A program made the position numbers and the translations under genes. Below, in pieces: positions 26,588 through 34,400 of a stretch of DNA of 64,000 nucleotides. Origin of the DNA: Acidobacterium sp. S8 (lineage in GTDB: Bacteria > Acidobacteriota > Terriglobia > Terriglobales > Acidobacteriaceae); assembly GCF_009765985.1 (NCBI RefSeq), contig NZ_LMUM01000037.1:736747-800746 (forward strand), read 5' to 3'. The notes below the pieces were generated by a model. That model made no database searches, had not been told where the DNA came from, and worked only from the letters and a program-made list of their open reading frames with translations. Position 1 is the stretch's first letter. The number at the start of each line of letters is the position of its first letter.

Positions 26588-27466
26588 ATGCGTAAGTTTT
26601 GGTTTCGAGCAATAGCGATGTGCCTGCCGGCGCTGACCGGATGCTTGAGCCATACCCATAAGCTGCAGCAGCCGAAAATGCCTGGCCTGGTGATGTCTGC
26701 CGATGCGCAGCAGCTTGTCAGCAGTATTAACAAGCAATATGACGCGGTGCAGACGCTAAGCGCGACCGTGACGTTTCAGGCCTCGGTTGGCGGCGCTCAA
26801 AAAGGCAAGATCACTGACTACACGTCGTTCCGCGGCTTTATCCGACTGCGCAAACCTGAAATGCTGCGTGTCCTCGGGCTGCTTCCGGTTCTCAGTACCC
26901 GCGCCTTCGATCTGGCCAGCGATGGCTCGACTTTCAAGCTATGGATTCCGCACGAAAATAAGGCGATTGAAGGACCAAATACCGTCGGAAAGCCGTCATC
27001 GAAGGCGCTCGAAAATATGCGGCCTTATATATTCTTCGATTCGCTGCTGATTCACAGCATCGGAAGCGATGAACTGCTCTCGTTGACCACGGACTCGAAG
27101 ACGGTAGTCGATCCAAAACAAAAAGAACTCCTGCTGCAGCCGGAATATGCCCTCGGAGTCTTCCGACAAAATTCAAACAGTAGCGTTCTCATTCCGGAGC
27201 GCGTCATCCATGTCAGCCGCATCGATCTGCTTCCGAGCGGCGAGGACATTTATGACAAAGACGGGAATATCCAGACACAAGCTGTCTATGGGCCCTATCA
27301 GGATTTTGGTGATTTCCGTTTCCCTCAAAGTATAACGATCAAGCGCCCGCTTGAGGAATACCAGATTGTGATTACCTTTCAGCAGGTGACGGTCAACCAG
27401 CCGCTGCCGGATAACCAGTTTGAACTGGCGATTCCTAATGGAACGCAGATACAGAAGCTGCAATAA
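26588..27466 (+). CDS. Lipoprotein, DUF4292/LolA-like
   Basis: A 292-residue protein with an N-terminal signal and the lipobox LTGC (Cys19). The mature part has the LolA-like concave beta-sheet character: repeated hydrophobic strands, an ARGF/RLRKPEMLRV segment, and later a QSITIKRP strand. It probably sits on the outer membrane and binds hydrophobic molecules, perhaps in lipoprotein or lipid transport. The family call is by overall pattern and is not firm. It is downstream of mltG on the same strand. Confidence 0.7.
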   Translation: MRKFWFRAIAMCLPALTGCLSHTHKLQQPKMPGLVMSADAQQLVSSINKQYDAVQTLSATVTFQASVGGAQKGKITDYTSFRGFIRLRKPEMLRVLGLLPVLSTRAFDLASDGSTFKLWIPHENKAIEGPNTVGKPSSKALENMRPYIFFDSLLIHSIGSDELLSLTTDSKTVVDPKQKELLLQPEYALGVFRQNSNSSVLIPERVIHVSRIDLLPSGEDIYDKDGNIQTQAVYGPYQDFGDFRFPQSITIKRPLEEYQIVITFQQVTVNQPLPDNQFELAIPNGTQIQKLQ

Positions 27467-27518
27467 ACGCTTCGAGTTCTGGTTAATTTTGCGATTGCTG
27501 TTGACCAGCAGATTTCTT

Positions 27519-28610
27519 CTACAGCGTGTAGCGATCTAACCCAGCGCGTTTCGCGTGATCGGCGATTGCACTGGTGATTTGCAATGCCAATGCCAGCGCG
27601 TTGCGTCCATCTTCTCCCGTAACGATCGGCTGCTTGCGGCTGCGAACGCTCTCCAGAAAAGACTCGATCTCAAGTCGCAGAGGCTCGCCCTGCGTGACCA
27701 CTGGCTTCTGCATATTGAGGCCGGCAGTCAAGGACTGTGGACTCGGTGTGGAGGCCGCCCTGGGGTCTACGTTGATGACCAGCAGATCCTGACGGGCGTA
27801 ATCGATGGATACGTACTGATGCGGCTGGAAGAAGCGCAATTTACGGACGCGCTCGGTGCTGACCCGGCTGGCGGTGAAATTCGCTACGCAGCCGGATTCG
27901 AATTCGATGCGCACATTCGCTATATCCACTTTTGACGACAGGATGGGAAGGCCCACGGCGTGCACCTGGCTTACTGGAGATTGCGCCAGCGTCAATACGA
28001 TATCGAGATCGTGGATCATGAGGTCGAGTACAACGTCCACATCGAGCGAACGTGGGCTAAAGACGTTGAGTCGATGGGCCTCGAAAAACATGGGCCCGTT
28101 CAGCAGCGGAATGACGGCTGCCACCGCAGGATTGAAGCGTTCCAGATGGCCTACCTGAAGAATGCGTTGATGCTGGTTTGCCAGTGCTACAAGCTGGCTG
28201 GCTTCTTCAAGGGATGCGGCTATCGGCTTCTCGACCAGTACGTCGACTCCGGCAGTCAGCAGGGCAGAGGCTGCCGGAAAATGGCTGATCGTGGGAACGC
28301 ATACGGAGGCAGCGTCGACCTGAAGCCGGCCAGCATCTCTATCGACGAGACAGGCTGAAATTGAGCCATAGACCGGCAGATTCCACTCCAGCCGGAGAGT
28401 TTCTGCCATGCTTTGGTCAGTTTCGACAATGCCGGTGAGCCTGACGGGGACGCCAGATTCCTCGAGCGCGGGATAGATACGCAGGTGATTCCGTCCGAAT
28501 GCACCTGCACCACAGACGATAACGTTCGATATATCCGCCTTTGGCAAAGCAGCGCTAACGCGCTTCTCCCTTCCCCTCAACCGTGCGGAGACAGCGCGAA
28601 TAAAGTTCAA
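27519..28610 (-). CDS. Gfo/Idh/MocA-family oxidoreductase
   Basis: A 363-residue NAD(P)-dependent enzyme with the Rossmann motif CGAGAFGRNHLR, the conserved EKPIA motif (nucleotide/substrate lysine), and a GHLERFNP segment. The C-terminal alpha/beta substrate domain is complete. Typical substrates are sugars or sugar nucleotides; one possibility is the UDP-GlcNAc 3-dehydrogenase role seen in 2,3-diamino lipid A synthesis, but nothing here proves it. Its start overlaps the 3' end of a small gene at 28555-28779 by 56 bp. Confidence 0.85.
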   Translation of the reverse strand: MNFIRAVSARLRGREKRVSAALPKADISNVIVCGAGAFGRNHLRIYPALEESGVPVRLTGIVETDQSMAETLRLEWNLPVYGSISACLVDRDAGRLQVDAASVCVPTISHFPAASALLTAGVDVLVEKPIAASLEEASQLVALANQHQRILQVGHLERFNPAVAAVIPLLNGPMFFEAHRLNVFSPRSLDVDVVLDLMIHDLDIVLTLAQSPVSQVHAVGLPILSSKVDIANVRIEFESGCVANFTASRVSTERVRKLRFFQPHQYVSIDYARQDLLVINVDPRAASTPSPQSLTAGLNMQKPVVTQGEPLRLEIESFLESVRSRKQPIVTGEDGRNALALALQITSAIADHAKRAGLDRYTL

Positions 28611-28779
28611 GCAGATGCGTCACCTGCTCCTCGGGCTTGGACGCGCTTGCGCCTGCAAAGCCGGGAGACGTTGTGGTGGTACGGCCTATTCCCGCAGTAG
28701 TGGCGATAAATTTAAGCAGATCGAGAGCAATATCTTCATTCCGGCGAGAAACGTTCACCGGAGTTGTTGGCTGATCCAT
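28555..28779 (-). CDS. Small protein overlapping the Gfo/Idh gene
   Basis: A 74-residue protein starting MDQPTTPVNVSRRNEDIALD and ending in a charged helix (EEQVTHLLELYSRCLRTVEG). The gene overlaps the start of the next gene by 56 bp in another frame. The N-terminal helix and Glu/Leu-rich C-terminus suggest a soluble helical protein. I recognise no family. Coding character is moderate; the position between the repressor-like gene and the oxidoreductase on the same strand supports it. Confidence 0.5.
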   Translation of the reverse strand: MDQPTTPVNVSRRNEDIALDLLKFIATTAGIGRTTTTSPGFAGASASKPEEQVTHLLELYSRCLRTVEGKGEAR

Positions 28780-28839
28780 GAAACAACCCCTCCGACGCGA
28801 TGCTACCAAAATTCGAGCAGGCGTGAGAGGGCGACGATC

Positions 28840-29553
28840 TCAGATCTCAGAGATACTGGCGCACACTCGTCCGATTATGACGTCTGGACGACGATCTTCA
28901 GATTCGATTTCAATCAGGTCGATGGGATGCTCGAAGGCGCGGGGACGCAGAATAATGCTATTCCCATGCAATGTTGCATAACGGAACTGCATAGCGTTGT
29001 TGAAGCGGACAGCATAGATGGCCGGTACCGGAGGCCGATAAGGAACAAGCGAGTTGTAGTGACGGTCGAGGATGAGGATGGCATGCGGCATAATTGCGGG
29101 CGTCATTGGCTCAGCTTGACTATAGCTGGCGCGCACTGCGACGAATCTTTCCCAGGTTCGACGGTCGTGAGAACGCCGCACGCGAAGGTGATCCAGATAT
29201 CCGGAAGGCAGCTCGATGAGTTCCAAAATAGAACTGGGTCTGATTTCTGACTCATTCATGGCAACGGATTGAGATACCAGAGCAACGCGATTTGCTGGAG
29301 AAAGGCTCTTTTTTGGCGAGTCGGTGGTGCCTGCCGCGGAATGCCCGAGAAGGTCTTCAATGTCGATCGATTGTGCTGAGAGGACGCGGTCAAGGGCGTC
29401 GAGACTGAGGCGGCGCTTACTATGAAGAAAGTTGGAAATATGCGCAGCTTTCAGTCCTGTCTGTCGCGCGAGCAGCGTTCCGCTGAGCGAACCGCGCGCG
29501 ATTCGGCGCAGGAGTTCGCGGCGGAGTTGCTCATGTAGCTGCGAGAAATTCAT
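28840..29553 (-). CDS. XRE-type regulator with degenerate S24-like domain
   Basis: I start this 237-residue protein at ATG 29553. Residues 5-70 are a helix-turn-helix (LLARQTGLKAAHISNFLHSKRRLS). Residues 140-235 resemble the LexA/CI S24 fold: EPMTPAIMPHAILILDRH, IYAVRF, GNSIILRP, IIGRV. The Ser of the self-cleavage motif (SM.P in LexA) is Pro here and the catalytic Lys position reads Arg/Tyr, so it should not self-cleave. It may be a stable repressor of the phage-derived cassette, or a chromosomal regulator of the adjoining oxidoreductase operon. Confidence 0.7.
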   Translation of the reverse strand: MNFSQLHEQLRRELLRRIARGSLSGTLLARQTGLKAAHISNFLHSKRRLSLDALDRVLSAQSIDIEDLLGHSAAGTTDSPKKSLSPANRVALVSQSVAMNESEIRPSSILELIELPSGYLDHLRVRRSHDRRTWERFVAVRASYSQAEPMTPAIMPHAILILDRHYNSLVPYRPPVPAIYAVRFNNAMQFRYATLHGNSIILRPRAFEHPIDLIEIESEDRRPDVIIGRVCASISEI

Positions 29554-29567
29554 GTGGAAATTTTTCT
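29553..29567 (+). promoter_or_regulatory. Operator-like box, copy 1
   Basis: The 15-mer tgtggaaatttttct lies over the start codon of the repressor-like gene. The near-identical tgtggaaatttatct lies at 30725-30739, and an inverted core ATTTCCAC at 30788-30795. Sharing between the regulator start and the upstream region of the cassette genes suggests autoregulation plus control of the cassette. Confidence 0.35.
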
Positions 29568-30045
29568 CTGAGCTATACACCTTTGCACGATGAGTTAGCT
29601 CAAAGAAAAGTTACTCTGCCACTTTCTTTTGATTACGGAGAGGTCTTTGTATTGTCTCCAAGCAGGCAGAAGGCTTGCATTGGAAGGCGGATTGACCGGT
29701 TCACCCTGGCACAGATAGATTCGTTTCACTTTTACCAGTCATCTTGGGTTTTCTGCCATTCACGTTTGGAGGCCGGGTTCCCGGTCCTCCATGCATGGGG
29801 CTTTCGCGCATGTTCTGCGCGACGACCGGATATTGCCCAAGGTGCAATGGTTAATGAGCATACAGACGAGAAGGCGCGGTCTTTATTACCCCCATGATTT
29901 GCATCTCCCTTCCTATTCCTACTGACAAGAGGAATGCGTGCCGCCAGCAGCTAAAAAGCATGCTGGCTGCGATTACTCCGCTTTGCCTACAGACGTAATT
30001 TGTAAAAAACAACGCTGCGGGCCTTTGTATTGCCTTGGAGAAATA
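29554..30045. other. Divergent region between repressor and phage-derived genes
   Basis: About 490 bp. It begins with the repressor promoter and an operator-like box at 29553-29567. An inverted GAGCTA/TAGCTC pair spans about 29570-29602. A 104-codon plus-strand frame here (29583-29897) lacks family features and a good ribosome site, so I do not call it a gene. Confidence 0.4.
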
Positions 30046-30252
30046 ATGACGTTTGAGCGCGTGAATTTGAAAGTTTGTGAGGGGTGCGGCAGCCTTTGGT
30101 TCCGCTCCCAGGAGTTGAACGAAGTTTATTGCGCAATGTGCTCAACCAAGCTGCGAGCGTTTCCCGCTCCAAGATCAAGGCGATCGCCTGGGCGACCGCG
30201 AAAGCATCGACGGCCGGCAAACCACTGTGCTTTGGCGGGAGGGACACTATGA
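30046..30252 (+). CDS. Small zinc-ribbon protein with AT-hook
   Basis: A 68-residue protein. The ATG at 30046 has GGAG about 8 bp upstream; an in-frame GTG at 29938 would add 36 residues. Cys11-x2-Cys14 and Cys29-x2-Cys32 form a zinc ribbon. The tail RSRRSPGRPRKHRRP has the GRP core (49-51) of an AT-hook, so it should bind the DNA minor groove. Its stop overlaps the next start in ATGA, so the two are translationally coupled. It is likely a DNA-binding regulator acting with the sigma-like protein. Confidence 0.65.
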   Translation: MTFERVNLKVCEGCGSLWFRSQELNEVYCAMCSTKLRAFPAPRSRRSPGRPRKHRRPANHCALAGGTL

Positions 30253-30701
30253 GCGCCGTATTGACTCTTCCCTACGTATGGGCCGAATCCGCGGCAACCA
30301 GACAGCAACCGGTTTCCGCAAAAGTTCCAATCGATGGCATCGCCTTCTACAGGAAGCGCACCGAGCTTCTGCTGCGCAGATACATGCTCGTGTCGCTGCA
30401 AACGGGACGCATTCCGTCATTGATTGGGAATTATGTGTTTCGCGGGAAAGCGACGAGCTACCGCATGCACAATTTTGAGGACGCAGTGATCTTTCTATTC
30501 GACATCGAGAAATGTTTGAAAAGAATTGACCCTTTTGGACGAGAACTGATCGCACGCATTGCGCTACAGGAATATACGCAGGAGGAAACCGCCCAACTTA
30601 TGGGACAAAGTGTTCGTACAGTGATTCGGAAGTATGCAGATACTATCGATCTACTTTCGAAGATATTTCTCGACCTAGGCATGCTTGAAATTAGGTCTTA
30701 G
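30249..30701 (+). CDS. Sigma-factor region-4-like regulator
   Basis: A 150-residue protein. Residues 107-140 (EYTQEETAQLMGQSVRTVIRK) are a helix-turn-helix very like sigma-70 region 4, preceded by a hydrophobic/charged helix (ILFDIEKCLKRIDPFGRELIARI). Regions 1-3 of a full sigma factor are missing. Late-gene activators of phages and some host regulators have this layout. It sits just before the phage-structure genes, after which a terminator-like hairpin follows, so it is a candidate activator of them. The start overlaps the upstream stop (ATGA). Confidence 0.65.
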   Translation: MSAVLTLPYVWAESAATRQQPVSAKVPIDGIAFYRKRTELLLRRYMLVSLQTGRIPSLIGNYVFRGKATSYRMHNFEDAVIFLFDIEKCLKRIDPFGRELIARIALQEYTQEETAQLMGQSVRTVIRKYADTIDLLSKIFLDLGMLEIRS

Positions 30702-30724
30702 AAATCCTGTCAAGAGGGTATAAC

Positions 30725-30739
30725 TGTGGAAATTTATCT
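30725..30739 (+). promoter_or_regulatory. Operator-like box, copy 2, upstream of cassette genes
   Basis: Matches the box at 29553-29567 at 14 of 15 positions. The core GTGGAAAT is repeated in inverted form at 30788-30795. A possible promoter lies between, with TTGGCA at 30778-30783 and a weak TGATAT about 18 bp later. These are weak matches and are reported as candidates. Confidence 0.3.
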
Positions 30740-30833
30740 AAGTGTTTCAATCGACAGGAAATAAAAGTAGAGGAAAGTTGGCAGAGTATTTCCACTTAAA
30801 ATGATATTCTAAGAATAAGAGTAAAGAAAAATC

Positions 30834-30861
30834 AAAGGGAGGCGAAATCGCCTCCCTTTTT
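30834..30861 (+). terminator. Terminator-like hairpin just before next gene
   Basis: The stem AAAGGGAGGC/GCCTCCCTTT with a GAAATC loop is followed by a T run. It lies 10 bp before the ATG of the small protein at 30871, so it could terminate the regulator pair or control entry into the late genes. Confidence 0.7.
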
Positions 30862-30870
30862 CTTTTGGCC

Positions 30871-31266
30871 ATGACAGAGAAAACAGACAATTCGAATAAA
30901 GCAGAAGCCATAGATCATGCTACGCCGGCAACTATGGAAGCGGAAAAGAATCCTGAGCCCAGAAAAAGAAGGGCCACTAAACCTCGACATTTCAGGAAAA
31001 CGGCCCAGACAGCGATTGGGGAGAAGTACGAAGCGATAGTTGAGAAGTTAGCGGACCATGCAAGCCAGGGCAGCGTTCAACATACGAAGCTGTTATTTGA
31101 TCTAGGCGGTGTTAAAGAAGAAGTACGAGCTTCGGCTTCTCCCAAACGACGCCGCAACGCGCCGAGCCTGGGCAAGATGCTGCTGGCAGCAGTTGAACAA
31201 CGCAATAAAGAAAAGGCGGCAAATGCCGCTATCGCCAAGCAGGATACAGAAAGAGCACCCCGGTAG
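30871..31266 (+). CDS. Small basic protein, possible small terminase subunit
   Basis: A 131-residue protein starting MTEKTDNSNKAEAID; a TTG two codons upstream is less likely. It has a Lys/Arg-rich middle (PRKRRATKPRHFRKTA), a helical segment (EKYEAIVEKLADHASQG, then HTKLLFDLGG) and a Gln/Lys/Ala-rich tail. I recognise no domain. Its place upstream of the large terminase and its small basic helical nature fit a small terminase (DNA-recognition) subunit. Without a ribosome site between the hairpin and the start, translation may be leaderless or weak. Confidence 0.5.
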   Translation: MTEKTDNSNKAEAIDHATPATMEAEKNPEPRKRRATKPRHFRKTAQTAIGEKYEAIVEKLADHASQGSVQHTKLLFDLGGVKEEVRASASPKRRRNAPSLGKMLLAAVEQRNKEKAANAAIAKQDTERAPR

Positions 31267-31466
31267 ATATAAGCCTTCTGGACTTGCCAGTAACTGAGCG
31301 TGAGTTAGAAAAATATCTGCCTGCTGCTTGAATAGTTTTCAAAGTAAATGATTTGGCGCCTACATGCGCAACATCTCGACAACGAGGTGCGGCTCGATTC
31401 ATGTCTAAAAGACGAGACATGGCTCACACAATTGTCGTTGTTGTGATTGGTCGATGAGGAGCGAAG

Positions 31467-34400
31467 GTGAATAAGAGATGGCTTGTGACGAATGCGATAT
31501 GGGTCGTACTGCTGGTATCAGCTGTGTCCGGCATTCATGCGCAGATAACAACGACCACTGTGCAGGGAGAGGTTTATCGCGCTGACGGAAGCGTAGCTAC
31601 CGGCACGCTGATTGTTGAGTGGCCGGCATTTTCAACAGCCAATAACCAGGCTGTTGCCGCAGGAAGCAAGACGGTAATTATTGGTCAGGACGGATTCGTC
31701 AGTCTGAATCTGGCGCCGAATGCGGGAGCCTCGCCGGCGGGTAGCTATTACACTGCGATCTATCATCTGAGTGACGGCACTGTAAATAAAGAGTACTGGG
31801 TAGTTCCGGCGGCGGCGAGTGCCTCGATCGTATCGGTGCGTGCCCACCTGCAACCTGCGACGGTTGCGGTGCAGGACGCGACGAAGCAGTATGTGGATGC
31901 GTCGATTGCATCACTAGGTGGCAATTACGTGGCAATTACCGGCGGTTCGATGACCGGGCCGCTCGTTCTTTCTAGTTCACCAACAGCCGCAAATCAGGCA
32001 GCGACCAAGCAATACATTGATCAGGCTGTGCAGACAGCTGTGCCTCTGGCTGGCGGCAACATGACCGGCACATTGCGCACGCCAAACACGATGACAAAAC
32101 TACCACGTGTGGACATCCGGCATCCGGATTTTGCAGGTGGCGCCGACCCTACCGGGACGAACGATTCGACGACAGCGATCCAAGCGGCAATCGCATTTGC
32201 TGTCGGAAATCCGCAGGCAGGAAGCAATGGCGCAACGCCTTGCCTTTATGTGCCAGCCGGCCTGTACAAAGTGAGCAGCACGCTAAGAATCCCTGCCAAT
32301 CTGTGCATAGAAGGGGATAGCAGCGAGGCTAGTATTCTGCAGCTTACTTCCGGCCCGACGAATCTGTTTACTGTTTACGCGGCCACGTGCCCTGGTACTG
32401 AGCAATGCAACGGGCAGATTCAGGATCTGCAACTGGATGGCAGCGGACACCTTACGACGGGAGCATTGTTGGAGGTGGATGCTGCCATACAGTTTCATAT
32501 CACCAATCTCGTAATGTCGAACCATGGGGGTCGAGGGTTACAGCTTAACGGAAATAGTGAACGTTTCCGATCCGATAACCTGACGATTTCATCTGTACGC
32601 TGGCCAATCATCCTCTCTGGCGACATCAACGAGACGTACTTCTACAACACGCAGGTGATAACAGCTGGCGCTACTACGGAGCATTACGGAGAAGAATACT
32701 ACTGCTACGGCGTGAATTGCCCTGCTCACTCTTATCCTATTGCTAATCAAGGACCAGGCGGAGGGCCTGCACCGGTAAATCCTGATCCACATGGAGCGAT
32801 TACGATCACAAAGGCTGTGAACTATGGCTTCTATGGTGGATCGATCAAATCGCTCAAGTACATGAGCGGTTTTCGCATAGGCGGATCAGGCAGCATAAGG
32901 AACTTCTATCTCGAAGGCTATCCATACAATAACGAACCGCGATTGAATGCGGGCATCAACATTAATGGCGGCGTATTGGAGAAGACACAACTCACCGGCG
33001 AGTTGGCACCGGGCAGCACAGTCACGAGTGTTGCGGACGTGTCGTGGATGCCTCAATACTTTGAGTCTGCGAATGACATGGCCAGTGGATCGGTGGTGAC
33101 GTATGTCATCATGCCGCAGGATTTCCTCTCTGGGAGCACTGCGCCGTCACAGTACAACTTCAATATTCAGCGCGGTCAATTCGAAGTCATCCAGGTAGGA
33201 GGTTTCAGCAGCGACGGAAATATTCACATTATTGCGCGCAACTTATCTGGATCAACAGTAAGCAATGCCGATTGGTCAGCAGGATCGATTGTGGAAGAAG
33301 GACCGGCTACGCAACATGCAGCGATCGACATAGAGGATTCGCATGTTGAAGCGATTCAGCCGCCGGGAAGCGGATACACGGATAATTGCAATCAAACCGG
33401 TGCGTTGACGTGTGCAGATATCGTAACAGGGCCGGTGCCGGATGGCTTGATCATTGATCCGGCCGGTGGTCCGCTCGAAGGCTTCGATGGCTATTCATCG
33501 GCCAAGGTTACGATGAAAAATGTCGAGATGTATTCCGGTTCTTATCAGCACCAAGGCGAGATTGCGGTACACCGTTATCCGAACCTGAATTTTGATGGCG
33601 GCTACTATGTTCCAACCGGCTCAATGGAAACGGCGGAGATCGTCGGCTCCTCATCGCGTATGCAGCTTTCGACGATCACAGGAGGCTCTTACTTAACGGT
33701 ACCGACGTATGCAAATGGAAGAACGGCGCAGCCGACTGTAACGGTTCCGGGATTAGGAATTGTCTGGGCTCCCGCGAATGGATTTTATACAGGATATGAA
33801 CAGCAATTTCGTCAGCTGGGAAATAGCTGGATGGTGGGTACTAAATTCGCGAACAGTTACTGCTGGTTTGATACTCCGCCGGTAGGAGCTTCGCAGTCTC
33901 TGAACCGAGTCTGCTTTAAAGGCTCACCGACGTATGCCAGTCAGTCTGGCTATGAATATGACATGTGGAACGGAACGCAATGGGTAGGTGCATTCACCGT
34001 TACGGGCCAGAGCAATGCCACGGCAAATATGAGCGTGAGCGGAGCGACAAAAATCGGCGGCGCGCTTACGGCTGCATCCATGAATGGCGAGATTACGGTG
34101 GATGGAAGTACATATGCCACGGTGAACGCCGCATGGAACGCTGCACTGAATCTTGCCGGCAGCACAGGACACAATCAGACTGTAAGGCTTAGTCCCGGAA
34201 CATTTGCTGTAACTTCCACACTTACGGAACCAACGAATGGGAGCTGCGTGAACCTGGTAGGCTCCGGTGGTGCAAGCAATGCGGCTGATGCCACAGTAGG
34301 CGCAACGACTCTGACTATTTCAGCGAACCTTGGCGGCGATGTTATCTTTCTGGGAAATACAGCGCAACCTCAGGGATGTATCTTCAAAGACTTCACAATA

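Noticed and set aside
29583-29897. A 104-codon plus-strand frame between the repressor and the zinc-ribbon gene
   Set aside because: No ribosome site, no family resemblance and mixed codon character; it lies in a regulatory region.
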